64,000 bases of DNA from Azospirillum brasilense (lineage in GTDB: Bacteria; Pseudomonadota; Alphaproteobacteria; Azospirillales; Azospirillaceae), in NCBI RefSeq assembly GCF_007827795.1, contig NZ_VITI01000018.1, positions 26,465-90,464 on the forward strand. Reading direction: 5' to 3'. Numbering within the stretch: position 1 is the stretch's first letter; every line of letters starts with the position of its first letter. The position numbers and the translations under genes are program-made. The notes below the pieces were generated by a model. The model was not told where the DNA came from and made no database searches. It saw nothing but the letters and a program-made list of their open reading frames with translations. This document shows, in pieces, positions 1 through 8,843 of the stretch.

Positions 1-1
1 G

Positions 2-1549
2 CTGCGCCTGCTGGCGCTGGAAGGGCAGGAGGCGCTGGAGACGCGCGGGCGCCCGTGCAGCCTCGTCACCGGCGAGGAGCGCGACGTGCGGCCCGGCGCC
101 TCCTTCACCTCATCGACCATCGAGATGGTCAACACGTCCAAGGTCTGGGGCGCTTGCGTCATCGACGAGATCCAGATGATCGGCGACCCCGACCGCGGCT
201 GGGCCTGGACCCAGGCGGTGGCCGGCGTGGCCGCCCCGGAAATCCTGATGACCGGCTCCGCCGACGCCATCCCCTACGTGCAGCGCCTCGCCACCGCGCT
301 GGGGGAGGAGCTTGAGGTGGTGGAGTTCACCCGCAAGTCGCCGCTGCGCGTGCAGGAGGAGCGGGTGCCGCTGGAGAATGTTCGCCGCGGCGACGCGGTG
401 ATCGCCTTCTCGCGCAAGGACGTGATGGGGCTGCGGCGCGAGCTGCTGGCCCGCGACCACACGGTGGCGGTGATCTACGGCGCCCTGTCGCCGGAGGTGC
501 GGCGGGCCGAGGCGCGTCGTTTCCGCGACGGCTCGGCGGACGTGCTGGTGGCGACCGACGCTATCGGCATGGGGCTGAACCTGCCGGTCGCCCGCGTCGT
601 CCTGTCCACCACCCGCAAGTACGACGGGCGGGAGGAGCGTGACCTGAATTCCTCCGAAATCCGCCAGATCGGCGGGCGGGCGGGGCGCTTCGGCATGCAC
701 GAGGAAGGCCGCGTCGCGGTGCTGGAGGGGGAGAACATCAACCCGGTGCGCCGGGCGCTGACCACTCCGCCGGTCCCGCCCGAGGACCCGCGGGCCTGGA
801 TCAGCCCCAACCTGACCCATGTCGAGGCCATCGCGCGGGAGCTGGACACCGACAGCCTCGCCAAGGTGCTGCGCACGGCGGGGCAGGAACTGCTGCGCGC
901 CAACCAGACCTTCCGCATGACCGACCTGGAGCAGCGCATCCAGGCCGCCACGGCGGTGGACCGGGCGAAGCTGCCGCTGGCGGAGCGCGACATGCTGGCG
1001 CGCTGCCCCATCGACGTGCGCGACCAGAACAACCTGCGCTTGCTGGCGCTGTGGGCGACGAACCAAGGCAAGGGCGTTCCCAATTCCGCCCCCGACGCCG
1101 CCGAACGCTTCCACCACCGTGTTGGCACCGACGTGGAGCTGGAGAAGGCCGAACGCGCGGTGAAGGAGCTGACCGCATACGCCTGGCTGGCCTACCGCTT
1201 TCCCGACGCCTATCCGGACATGGACCTGTGCCAGGAGCGCCGGGCCATGCTGAACGCCTTCATCGAGCGGACCCTGGCCGAACGCTCGCTGGCCCGCGCC
1301 TGCCCGGTCTGCGGCACGCGGCTGAAGGCCAACCACCGCTTCCGTGTCTGCGACAGCTGCTACGCCGGGCGGGTGGAGGAGCGGCAGGGCGAGCGGCGCG
1401 GGCGCCGTCCGGACGGAGCGCGCGGCCCGCAGCCGCCGGCGAAGAGCGGAGCGGAGGGCGGTCACCCGCAGTTCCACCATCCGCTGCCGGGCCGCAAGGG
1501 TGGCAAGGGCGGGGCGGGGCATCGCGGGCGCCGCCCGGCCGGGGGGTGA
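2..1549 (+). CDS. SUV3-like DEAD/DEAH-type RNA helicase, 3' part (start outside window)
   Basis: The open frame runs in from the left edge, so only the last ~515 residues are visible. The sequence shows motif II as DEIQ (in VIDEIQMIGD), followed by RGWAWTQAV, an LMTGS-type motif III, and a C-terminal helicase lobe with ATDAIGMGLNLP and QIGGRAGRFG (motifs V and VI). This combination is typical of the SUV3/mitochondrial RNA helicase family, which unwinds RNA 3'-5' with ATP. Near the C-terminus two CxxC pairs (CPVCG and CDSC) probably bind zinc, followed by a basic Arg/Gly/Lys-rich tail that could bind RNA. The gene ends convergently against gpmA with a palindromic repeat between them. Family assignment is firm; the exact role in RNA decay or ribosome biology is inference. 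Confidence 0.85.
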   Translation: MRLLALEGQEALETRGRPCSLVTGEERDVRPGASFTSSTIEMVNTSKVWGACVIDEIQMIGDPDRGWAWTQAVAGVAAPEILMTGSADAIPYVQRLATALGEELEVVEFTRKSPLRVQEERVPLENVRRGDAVIAFSRKDVMGLRRELLARDHTVAVIYGALSPEVRRAEARRFRDGSADVLVATDAIGMGLNLPVARVVLSTTRKYDGREERDLNSSEIRQIGGRAGRFGMHEEGRVAVLEGENINPVRRALTTPPVPPEDPRAWISPNLTHVEAIARELDTDSLAKVLRTAGQELLRANQTFRMTDLEQRIQAATAVDRAKLPLAERDMLARCPIDVRDQNNLRLLALWATNQGKGVPNSAPDAAERFHHRVGTDVELEKAERAVKELTAYAWLAYRFPDAYPDMDLCQERRAMLNAFIERTLAERSLARACPVCGTRLKANHRFRVCDSCYAGRVEERQGERRGRRPDGARGPQPPAKSGAEGGHPQFHHPLPGRKGGKGGAGHRGRRPAGG

Positions 1550-1555
1550 GGTTAG

Positions 1556-1676
1556 TCCCTCGCCCCTCTGGGGAGAGGGTGGCCCGAAGGGTCGGGTGGG
1601 GGGGATGCGCGTGGCGGCAGGTTCGGCACAAGCGCAACCCCCTCACCCTGACCCTCTCCCCAGAGGGGAGAGGGAA
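1556..1676. repeat. Palindromic intergenic repeat, copy 1
   Basis: This is a ~120-bp imperfect palindrome. The outer arms are CCCTCTGGGGAGAGGG-like and CCCTCTCCCCAGAGGGGAGAGGG-like. The centre reads GCGCGTGGCGG...GTTCGGCACAAGCGC and can itself fold. Copies with the same arms and centre occur at 16383, 36543 and (more diverged) 53393. Here it lies between two convergent genes and may act as a bidirectional transcription terminator. It contains no gene. Confidence 0.8.
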
Positions 1677-1685
1677 TTGTCGTCG

Positions 1686-2447
1686 TCACGCTGCCACGAC
1701 GCCACTCTGGCCGGAGTCATCCCGGCGGGTCCAGGTGATCTCCTCGGTGCCGCCGCCTTCGGTCAGGAAATAGCGGCGCAGCGGCACCAGATCGGCGCCC
1801 AGCTCATAGACCAGCGGGCGGCTGGTCGGGATCTCGAACAGCGGGATGTCCTGGTCGGGCACTTTGTCGAGATGCTTGACGAGGCCGCGCAGGCTGTTGC
1901 CGTGGGCCGACACCAGCACCCGCGCGCCCAGCCGCAGGGCGGGGCAGATGCCCTCCTCCCAGAAGGGGATCACCCGGTCCGTGGTGTCCTTCAGGCTTTC
2001 GCCGCGGGGCAGGTTCGCGCGGCCGATGCCGGCGTAGCGCCGGTCCGACACCGCGGAGCACGGGTCCTCGGGCTCGACGGGCGGGGGCGGGACATCCCAG
2101 CTGCGCCGCCAGAGGAAGACCTGATCGGCGCCGTGGCGGGCCGCCGTCTCCGTCTTGTTCAATCCCTGGAGCGCGCCGTAATGGCGCTCGTTCAGGCGCC
2201 AGTGCTTGTGCACCGGCAGCCACATCCGGTCCATCTCCTCCAGCACGATGTCGAGCGTCTTGATCGCCCGCTTCAGGACGGAGGTGAAGGCCACGTCGAA
2301 ATCGAATCCGGCCTGCCTCAGCAGACCGGCGGCGTGGCGGGTTTCGGCCACCCCCTGTTCGGTCAGATCGACGTCGGTCCAGCCGGTGAACAGATCCGAG
2401 CGGTTCCAGACGCTCTGTCCGTGCCGCAGCAGCACGAGCCGATGCAT
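1686..2447 (-). CDS. gpmA: 2,3-bisphosphoglycerate-dependent phosphoglycerate mutase
   Basis: This enzyme interconverts 3- and 2-phosphoglycerate in glycolysis/gluconeogenesis in the cytoplasm. The protein starts MHRLVLLRHGQSVWN, which carries the catalytic-histidine RHGxSxWN motif. It also has LNERHYGALQGLNK and a late SAHGNSLRGLVKHLD motif with the second active-site histidine. These are hallmarks of the cofactor-dependent dPGM family, and 253 aa is the usual length. The ATG at 2447 was chosen over an upstream in-frame start (2516) because a strong AGGAGG sits just before it and the conserved N-terminus begins there. It is convergent with the helicase gene and divergent from the small winged-helix gene. 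Confidence 0.95.
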   Translation of the reverse strand: MHRLVLLRHGQSVWNRSDLFTGWTDVDLTEQGVAETRHAAGLLRQAGFDFDVAFTSVLKRAIKTLDIVLEEMDRMWLPVHKHWRLNERHYGALQGLNKTETAARHGADQVFLWRRSWDVPPPPVEPEDPCSAVSDRRYAGIGRANLPRGESLKDTTDRVIPFWEEGICPALRLGARVLVSAHGNSLRGLVKHLDKVPDQDIPLFEIPTSRPLVYELGADLVPLRRYFLTEGGGTEEITWTRRDDSGQSGVVAA

Positions 2448-2672
2448 GGTCCCTCCTCCTGACGTGACGGTGTCTCCCTCGGGGAACGGGAGGGCGGGGG
2501 GAAGGGTTCCGGGCACGGCGTCACAAATGGCGCGGCCTTATGTCAATTTGGAAACACACGAGACACATTCGGACAACAAAAGCGGGGTAACTTGCGGGGC
2601 AGGCGAAATTATCCGCCCGGCGCGTGCGCAGCCGCACTGCGACGCCGAGCCAACTTGCGTTCAGAGGCCGCC

Positions 2673-2951
2673 ATGCAGCATCATGACCTCCTCTCCAGGA
2701 CCGTTTCGACCGATCGGGACATAACCCTGGAGGCGCTTCGTGTGTTCACCTACCTGAGCCGGCGGCTCCATTTCGACCGTCCCGTGCCGGTGCTCCAGTC
2801 CGAACTGGCTGATGCGCTCGGCATGCAGCGGCCCAACGTCAACCGGGCCATCAAGCTGCTGGAAACCAAGCAGATCCTTCTGCGGGATTCCAAACTGGGG
2901 CGTGCGATCACGTTCCGGTTGAACCCGGAACTGGAGGGCGGCCGGGCCTGA
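2673..2951 (+). CDS. Small winged-helix DNA-binding protein
   Basis: A 92-residue protein starting MQHHDLLSRTV. The segment LQSELADALGMQRPNVNRAIKLLETKQIL has the helix-turn-helix/wing layout of MarR/Crp-type or RepL-like winged-helix domains: a recognition helix around PNVNRAIKLL, then a basic beta-wing (RDSKLGRAITFRLNPE). There is no effector domain. Upstream in-frame starts exist (2592), but the Ala/Arg-rich extension looks non-coding, so the ATG at 2673 is preferred; its ribosome binding site (AGAGG) is weak. The next gene begins 12 bp downstream, so the two may form an operon. The regulated target is unknown. Confidence 0.7.
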   Translation: MQHHDLLSRTVSTDRDITLEALRVFTYLSRRLHFDRPVPVLQSELADALGMQRPNVNRAIKLLETKQILLRDSKLGRAITFRLNPELEGGRA

Positions 2952-2963
2952 AACTGGTCCGGA

Positions 2964-3305
2964 ATGATTTTTGAAACGCGTCACCTTGTCTTCACGAATT
3001 CGGCCCTCAAGAAAGCCTTCGGCTGGTACCAGAAGGTGCCGAATCAGACCGATCTTCCGTTGGGCATGATCACCACCGTCGTCCCGAAATCGGACGGGGG
3101 CGTGGTGGTCATGGTGCAGCAGGGGGCTGCGAAGGTGCGGGACGTCGCCTTCATGCCCAGCAAGACGCTCGGCATCCTCCTGCTTTTCTGCCGCCGTCAG
3201 AAAATCCCGATTCCGCGCGACGCCGACAAGGACATCTTTCCGTCCGACGACGGAATCATGCTGACGATCCGCGGCAGTTGCAGCACGACGGCGCCGCCGC
3301 CGTGA
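2964..3305 (+). CDS. Conserved small protein of unknown function
   Basis: I do not recognise a family for this 113-aa protein. It begins MIFETRHLVFTNSALKKAF, has alternating hydrophobic/charged residues suggesting a compact alpha/beta fold, and shows no signal peptide or membrane segment. Codon usage matches the chromosome. It follows the winged-helix gene by 12 bp and is probably co-transcribed with it. The tail (SCSTTAPPP) is low complexity. Gene status is supported by codon bias and by the lack of a better competing frame. Confidence 0.55.
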   Translation: MIFETRHLVFTNSALKKAFGWYQKVPNQTDLPLGMITTVVPKSDGGVVVMVQQGAAKVRDVAFMPSKTLGILLLFCRRQKIPIPRDADKDIFPSDDGIMLTIRGSCSTTAPPP

Positions 3306-3320
3306 CCTCGTCGACGGCGG

Positions 3321-3518
3321 TCAGTCGTTTCCGCAGGCGGTGGGTCGGGCCACGGCCAGGGGAATGTCCGCCTCGGTGAAGCGAAACCCGTGACCGGCGG
3401 CGAAATCCACCAAGTCACCCAGGGTCAGCAGACCGCGCGACGCCCGCCGCAGCGCCGCGCGCAGGGCCGGGTCGGCCTCGGTCGCGACCAGGAATCGGAT
3501 GTAGTCGCCATGACACAT
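3321..3518 (-). CDS. Stand-alone Nif11-domain small protein
   Basis: A 65-aa protein reading MCHGDYIRFLVATEADPALR, then a helical stretch, then AAGHGFRFTEADI. The spacing FL...D..L...L, followed by LV/LA...GF.FT..D, matches the Nif11 domain. That domain occurs as a small protein near nitrogen-fixation genes and as the leader of ribosomally made peptides. The ATG at 3518 was chosen because GGGAGG precedes it by 7 nt and the Nif11 domain starts right there; a longer frame extends upstream to 3695. Only about 10 residues (ARPTACGND) follow the domain and there is no Gly-Gly cleavage site, so it looks like a free-standing domain rather than a peptide precursor. No nif or RiPP genes are nearby. 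Confidence 0.65.
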   Translation of the reverse strand: MCHGDYIRFLVATEADPALRAALRRASRGLLTLGDLVDFAAGHGFRFTEADIPLAVARPTACGND

Positions 3519-3659
3519 GCCCAGACCTCCCGGAATCGGTGCGGCTGTCCCTGGCCTTGGGGAAGGGGAGCGCGGCCAATGCGGCGTTGCGCGCACAAGC
3601 AATGGTCCGAAGCAGACAGTCCGAAGTCTTGATATCGCCGATTTGCCTAAAATTGTAGA

Positions 3660-3705
3660 CAAAATGATGAAGAACGGTGCGGCGTCCTGCCGCACCGTTC
3701 TTCAT
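3660..3705 (-). terminator. Intrinsic terminator of glgX
   Basis: A perfect 17-bp inverted repeat (3667-3683 and 3689-3705, loop GTCCT) lies 21 bp beyond the glgX stop. On the minus strand it is followed by a T-rich run (CATTTTGTC). The perfection of the stem and its position make a rho-independent terminator likely. Confidence 0.8.
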
Positions 3706-3725
3706 GGCCTGCTCGGACTTGGCGA

Positions 3726-6011
3726 TCACTCGCCCGGCTGCTGCACCGTCTCGGCGGGGCTGGCCCCTGAAGCGATGCTGTCCGGCGTGATGGCCGCCAC
3801 CGGCTCACCCGGCCCGGAGGCGGCGCGCAGAGCCCGCGCGGCGGCCTTCAGCCCGATGTCGGGGCGGCGGTCGGGCATCAGCTCGAACAGCAGCAGGGAG
3901 CGCCCGTTGACCGGAATCTCGTCGCCGGTCTGGGCGGTGGCGACCTCCAACCGGTCGGGCTCCGTGGTGTCCACCAGTGTCAGCCAGCGGCTGCCACCGG
4001 CGACCTCCGGCAGCTTGAAGGGCACCACGTCGTGGTAGGCGTTGATGATGAGAAGAAGCGTGGCGTCCGACGCCACCTTCTTGATGCCGGTGGCCTGCGC
4101 CCGCCCGTCGAGCAGCATGCCCAGGCAGCGGGCCATGGGGTCCTGCCACTGCTCGGTCGTCTTCTCCTCGCCGGCGGGGGTGATCCAGGTGAGGTCCTTC
4201 ACCTCAAGGTCGGGGTTGTAGGCGCCGGTGAGGAAGCGTCCGCGGCGCAGCAACGGATGGCTCTGCCGCAGCCCGATCAGGTGGCGGACGAAGTCGGTCA
4301 GCGCCCAGCCCTCGTCGCTGACGCCCTCCCAGTCGATCCAGCTGATCTCGTTGTCCTGGCAATAGGCGTTGTTGTTGCCGTTCTGGCTGCGCGCGAACTC
4401 GTCGCCGGCCAGGATCATCGGCGTGCCCTGGGACAGCAGCAGCGTGGCCAGCAGGTTGCGCATCTGGCGGAAGCGCAGGGCGTTGATCTCCGGATCGTCG
4501 GTCGGACCCTCCGCCCCGTGGTTCCAGGAGATGTTGTGCGAATGGCCGTCGCGGTTGTCCTCGCCGTTCGCGTCGTTGTGCTTGTCGTTGTAGGAGACGA
4601 GGTCGTGCAGCGTGAAGCCGTCATGGGCGGTGACGAAGTTGACGCTGGCCCAGGGCTTGCGCCCACGCCGGTTGAACACGTCCGCCGAGGCGGCCATGCG
4701 GGTCGCCAACTCGGGCAGCTTGCCCTCGTCGCCCTTCCAATAGGAGCGCACGGTGTCGCGGAACTTGTCGTTCCACTCCGCCCAGCCCGGCGGGAAGCCG
4801 CCGACCTGATAGCCGCCGGGGCCGCAGTCCCACGGCTCCGCGATCAGTTTGACGCGCGACAGCACCGGGTCCTGCCGGCAGGCGTCGAGGAAGCCGCCGC
4901 TGTGGTCGAAGCCGTAGGTTTCCCGCGCCAGGATGGTGGCGAGGTCGAAGCGGAAGCCGTCCACATGCATCTCGGTCACCCAGTAGCGCAAGGAATCGGT
5001 GACCATCTGGAGGACGCGCGAATGCACGAGGTTCAGCGTGTTCCCGGTGCCGGTGTCGTTGATGTAGTAGCGCGGGTCCGGGGCCAGCCGGTAGTAGGAG
5101 GCGTTGTCGATGCCCTTGAAGGACAGCGTCGGCCCCATCTCGTTGCCTTCGGCGGTGTGGTTGTAGACGACGTCGAGGATCACCTCGATCCCGGCGTCGT
5201 GCAGGCGGGCGACCATCTCCTTGAACTCGTGGATCGCGCCGGTCGCCAGGTAGCGCGGGTCGGGCGCGAAGAAGGAGATGCTGTTGTAGCCCCAGTAGTT
5301 GCGCAGCCCCTTTTCCAGCAGATGGCGGTCGTCCAGGAAGGCATGGACCGGCAGAAGCTCCACCGCCGTGACGCCCAGCGAGCGGATGTACTCCACGACC
5401 TCCTGCTGGGCGAGGCCGGCGAAGGTGCCGCGGTACTGCGGGGGAACCGCCGGGTGCCGCATGGTGTAGCCGCGCACGTGGGTCTCGTAGAAGATCGACT
5501 TTTCCCAGGGGATCGCCGGGTGCCGGTCGTGGCCCCAGGTGAAGGCCGGGTCGATCACCACGCATTTCGGCATGCCGGGCGCGCTGTCGCGCCGGTCGAA
5601 GGACAGGTCGCCGCGCGGCGAGCCGACGCGGTAGCCGAAATGCGCGTCCGACCAGCGCAGCGGCCCGACCATGTGCTTGGCGTAGGGGTCGAGCAGCAGC
5701 TTGTTCGGATTGAAGCGGTGGCCCGCCTTGGGCTCGTACGGTCCATGCACGCGGTAGCCGTAGACCGTGCCGGGCCGGGCGTCCGGCAGATAGCCGTGCC
5801 ACACCTCGTCGGTGTATTCGGGCAACTCGATCCGTTCCAGCTCGCGGCGTCCCTCCTGGTCGAACAGGCACAGCTCCACCTTGGTGGCGTTGGCGGAAAA
5901 CAGCGCGAAGTTGACGCCCAGCCCGTCCCATGTGGCACCGAGGGGGTAGGGAAGACCTTCCCGGATGCGGGACTGGCGGAAAACCTTAGGAGCGAACGGC
6001 GGCTTCTTCAC
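3726..6011 (-). CDS. glgX: Glycogen debranching enzyme GlgX
   Basis: A 761-aa GH13 isoamylase-type enzyme that cleaves alpha-1,6 branches of phosphorylase-limited glycogen. An N-terminal CBM48-like domain (GLPYPLGATWDGLGVNFALFS) is followed by the (beta/alpha)8 barrel. Barrel motifs are DVVYNHTAEG (region I), DGFRFDLA with the nucleophile Asp (II), LIAEPWD with the acid/base Glu (III) and FVTAHDG with the transition-state Asp (IV). The GTG at 6011 (MKKPPFAPKVFRQSRIREG) is chosen; an ATG frame extends to 6119, but that segment is not conserved-looking. No other glycogen genes are next to it. A strong terminator follows. The long upstream gap probably carries its promoter, divergent from the histidine kinase. 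Confidence 0.93.
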   Translation of the reverse strand: MKKPPFAPKVFRQSRIREGLPYPLGATWDGLGVNFALFSANATKVELCLFDQEGRRELERIELPEYTDEVWHGYLPDARPGTVYGYRVHGPYEPKAGHRFNPNKLLLDPYAKHMVGPLRWSDAHFGYRVGSPRGDLSFDRRDSAPGMPKCVVIDPAFTWGHDRHPAIPWEKSIFYETHVRGYTMRHPAVPPQYRGTFAGLAQQEVVEYIRSLGVTAVELLPVHAFLDDRHLLEKGLRNYWGYNSISFFAPDPRYLATGAIHEFKEMVARLHDAGIEVILDVVYNHTAEGNEMGPTLSFKGIDNASYYRLAPDPRYYINDTGTGNTLNLVHSRVLQMVTDSLRYWVTEMHVDGFRFDLATILARETYGFDHSGGFLDACRQDPVLSRVKLIAEPWDCGPGGYQVGGFPPGWAEWNDKFRDTVRSYWKGDEGKLPELATRMAASADVFNRRGRKPWASVNFVTAHDGFTLHDLVSYNDKHNDANGEDNRDGHSHNISWNHGAEGPTDDPEINALRFRQMRNLLATLLLSQGTPMILAGDEFARSQNGNNNAYCQDNEISWIDWEGVSDEGWALTDFVRHLIGLRQSHPLLRRGRFLTGAYNPDLEVKDLTWITPAGEEKTTEQWQDPMARCLGMLLDGRAQATGIKKVASDATLLLIINAYHDVVPFKLPEVAGGSRWLTLVDTTEPDRLEVATAQTGDEIPVNGRSLLLFELMPDRRPDIGLKAAARALRAASGPGEPVAAITPDSIASGASPAETVQQPGE

Positions 6012-6580
6012 GGTTGAACCTCGTGTGGGCGCGTTGCGGCATGAAGCAGCACAGCAACGCGCAGACCGCCCCGGTGATCCCGTCATCGGCGCAATTTCCG
6101 ATGTTCGGCGAAGCTTCAACTCTTGGCCGAACCATTTCGTGCCACCTCACCCAAAGAGTGGGTCCGGTATGAGCATTGTCATAGTCGTCATGGCGGGTCG
6201 CGCCGATAACTATCGCATGCTATCATCGGTTCCAGGCAATAAAGGCAAGTAAACTTCTGGGGGGTGTCCGGGAGCTTTTCGGCAAAAGACCAAGGAATCG
6301 GGTGAAACGCAGATGTCAATTTTTGCCTTTCCGTGTCACCGCAGTTTCTTCAGCACCGAAGGCGCGGAAAGATCAATGAAGGGCAGAGCGAACCGTCGTT
6401 TTTCTGCAGTTTTTTCGGTCCAGTGACGATTTTCCACCCGGAAATCTGCAAGCATTCGGGTCTGAACCACCCAAATCGGTCATCGCCCCAGGTGCCGGCT
6501 TCGCCGGTGCCCGGCGGCATCGTGCATCCGGCGGATCGGCGGCACCGCTCCCGATCCGCCTCACCAAGACGCCCCCGCCC
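6012..6580. other. Divergent intergenic region, no gene seen
   Basis: About 570 bp between glgX (minus) and the hybrid kinase (plus). Base composition is lower in GC than the flanking genes, particularly 6165-6470, which fits promoter DNA for both genes. Short frames here are GC-bias artefacts with no domain or good ribosome site. I see no RNA gene, terminator or clear sigma-70 box pair. Confidence 0.5.
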
Positions 6581-8731
6581 ATGATCCGGCTTTCGGTCAA
6601 CGCCCTGCTCAACTTCCACCCGAAGGCCATCCTGGCGGCCATCGTCCTGGTGATGACGCTGCTCGGCGGTGCGGCCTGGGGGGCGCTGTCGCTGGTCGAT
6701 TATGTCAGCACGCTCGACCGGGCGGAACGCGGCACCCGGCAGGCCGCGGCCTTTCTGGAGGGGCACGCCGACGCCGTGCTGGATGGCGGCGCCGCCGTCC
6801 TGGCGCGGGTTTCCGAACGCCTGGAGGAAGGTGGGCTCGCGGCGCTTCCCGACAGCGCCCTGGGCGAGGCGCTGGCGGCGTCGCGGTTCGGCGCACTGTC
6901 CATCCTGGACGCCGAAGGCCGGACGGTGTTCGGCCCCTCCATCCATCCCGACGGCGGCATCGCCAGCCTGTTCCAGGGAGCGGGCGGCGGGCTGGAGCTG
7001 TTGCACGGGCAGGTGGACGGGCTGGATTCCATCCTGATGGTCCGCCGCATCCTGGGCCGTGGGGGCGCCCTGGAGGGTGCGGTCCTGCTGGCGCTTCCCT
7101 CCTCCAGCCTGCACACGGTCCCCGACGTCTTCAACGACGGGCGGTACAGCGTCGCCGGCCTGTTCCGCCTGGACGGCACGCGGCTGGCCGGCATGGGGGG
7201 CGCCGGGATCGGCCGGCTCCCCGCGCTGGAACCGGGGGCGGAGAGCGGCGAGAGGGATTGGACCATTGGCGGGAAGGGCGGCGGAGACGGCGTGGTCATC
7301 GGCCTGAAGCGGATGCGCGACTTTCCGGCGGTGGCGGCGGTTGCCCTTCCGCGCGCCGTCGTTCTGGAGCCGTGGAGCAGCCGCCTGCAGCACGGCTTCA
7401 CGATGGTCGGTGTCAGCGTCGTCGCTCTGTTCGGGCTGGCCGCGCTCGGCTGGGCCAGCCTGCGGCGCGAGGCGGCGGCCCGCGACGCCCTGCGCGACGC
7501 CAACGCCCGGCTGGAGCAGCGGGTGGAGGAACGCACCGCCGACCTGCGCTCTCTGAACCAGAGGCTGGTCCGCGCCCTGGCCGAGAAGGAGCGCGCCAAT
7601 CAGGCCAAGGCCCGTTTCCTGTCGGCGGCCAACCACGACCTGCGCCAACCCTTCCAGGCGCTGCGCCTGTTCCACCATCTGCTGATGGAGCGGCTGAAGG
7701 AATCGCGCGAGCGGTCCATCGCCGAGAAGATGGGCGAGGCGCTGGACAGCGGTGAAAAGCTGCTGCACGCGCTGCTGGAGGTCGCCACGCTCGACGCCGG
7801 GGTGGTCCGCCCGAACATCGCCGAGGTCTCCATCGCCACCGTCCTGGACGGCGTAGCGGCGGAGTTCCGGGGGCTGGCGGCGGACAAGCGGCTGGATTTG
7901 CGGGTTCGGGCGTGCGACGCCATGGTGCGCACCGACGCCACGCTGCTGACCCGGATGCTGGGCGACCTGCTGCGCAACGCCATCGCCTACACGCCGGCGG
8001 GCGGGGTGGTGGTCGGCTGCCGACGGCGTGGCCAATGGCTGCGCATCGAGGTGTGGGACACCGGCCCCGGCATCGCGGCGGAGCATCTGGACGCAATCTT
8101 CGAAGACTTCGTCCAGTTGGGCAACCCGGAGCGCGACCGCCGCCGCGGCCTGGGGCTGGGATTGCCCAAGGTGCGCCGCAAGGCCGCTCTGCTGGGCCAC
8201 GCGGTGGAGGTCCGCTCGCGTCCGGGCCAGGGATCGGTCTTCTCCGTCATGGTCCCGCTGGCGGCCAGCGAATCGCGGATGGACGCGGCCGCCCCGGCCC
8301 CCGCCGGCCGGGCGGAGGACTTTGCGGCCCGCCTGATCCTGATCGTCGAGGACGACCCGGTGCAGAGCGCCGGAATGCAGCTCCTGCTGGAAAGCTGGGG
8401 GCACGACGTGCTGGTGGCGGCGGACGGGCCGGCGGCGTTGGCGACCTTGCGCGCGGCCCCGCGCTGTCCGGACGTGATTCTGTCGGACTTCCGCCTGCCG
8501 GGTCCGCTGACCGGGGCCGAGACGGTCACCCGCGCGGCGGAGCAGGAAGGACGGCCCATTCCCGGCATCATCCTGACCGGCGACACCGGCCCCGAACGCA
8601 TCCGCGAGGCGGTGGCCGCCGGCTGTCGCCTGCTGCACAAACCCGTCACCCCCGATGTGCTGCGCGACGCGCTGAACGCGCTGGGGGCGGAGCGCGTGCC
8701 GGTGCGGCAAAGCCAACCGTCTGCGGCGTGA
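6581..8731 (+). CDS. Membrane hybrid sensor histidine kinase (HisKA-HATPase-REC)
   Basis: A 716-aa signalling protein. One membrane helix lies at ~16-39, followed by a ~230-residue probable periplasmic sensor region and a second helix at ~272-293. Next come a coiled coil (ARLEQRVEERTADLRSLNQ), a HisKA domain with phospho-accepting His352 in NHDLRQP, and an HATPase_c domain (N-box LLRNAIAYTPAGG, WDTGPGIA, GLGLGLPKV). The C-terminal receiver domain has IVEDDP and phospho-acceptor Asp636 in SDFRLPG. The HDLRQP H-box variant is common in FixL/NodV-like hybrid kinases of alphaproteobacteria. No cognate regulator is adjacent, so partner and stimulus are unknown. The start lacks a clear Shine-Dalgarno, but a later start would cut the first helix. 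Confidence 0.9.
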   Translation: MIRLSVNALLNFHPKAILAAIVLVMTLLGGAAWGALSLVDYVSTLDRAERGTRQAAAFLEGHADAVLDGGAAVLARVSERLEEGGLAALPDSALGEALAASRFGALSILDAEGRTVFGPSIHPDGGIASLFQGAGGGLELLHGQVDGLDSILMVRRILGRGGALEGAVLLALPSSSLHTVPDVFNDGRYSVAGLFRLDGTRLAGMGGAGIGRLPALEPGAESGERDWTIGGKGGGDGVVIGLKRMRDFPAVAAVALPRAVVLEPWSSRLQHGFTMVGVSVVALFGLAALGWASLRREAAARDALRDANARLEQRVEERTADLRSLNQRLVRALAEKERANQAKARFLSAANHDLRQPFQALRLFHHLLMERLKESRERSIAEKMGEALDSGEKLLHALLEVATLDAGVVRPNIAEVSIATVLDGVAAEFRGLAADKRLDLRVRACDAMVRTDATLLTRMLGDLLRNAIAYTPAGGVVVGCRRRGQWLRIEVWDTGPGIAAEHLDAIFEDFVQLGNPERDRRRGLGLGLPKVRRKAALLGHAVEVRSRPGQGSVFSVMVPLAASESRMDAAAPAPAGRAEDFAARLILIVEDDPVQSAGMQLLLESWGHDVLVAADGPAALATLRAAPRCPDVILSDFRLPGPLTGAETVTRAAEQEGRPIPGIILTGDTGPERIREAVAAGCRLLHKPVTPDVLRDALNALGAERVPVRQSQPSAA

Positions 8732-8745
8732 AGGCCGGACGGCGC

Positions 8746-8762
8746 TTTTCCTGCCAGGAAAA
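8746..8762. other. Perfect 17-bp palindrome after the kinase gene
   Basis: TTTTCCTG-C-CAGGAAAA lies 14 bp after the kinase stop and 81 bp before the pentapeptide gene. The one-base centre makes an RNA hairpin unlikely. A protein-binding dyad upstream of the pentapeptide-repeat gene is possible. Confidence 0.3.
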
Positions 8763-8843
8763 ACATCCCATTGTGGGCTGCATTAATCATTCGTGAAGGC
8801 CGCGAAGGATACTCTGAAACCGTGATCGGAGGCGAACACGGCC

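Noticed and set aside
4032..6017. Long plus-strand frame over glgX
   Set aside because: It is antisense to a full set of GH13 catalytic motifs and is His/Gln/Val-rich without family signatures.
6350..8716. A 788-codon open frame antisense to the first hybrid kinase
   Set aside because: Composition is Arg/Gln/Gly/Ala-rich with no domains, and the plus-strand frame encodes clear kinase motifs. High GC suppresses stops in antisense frames.
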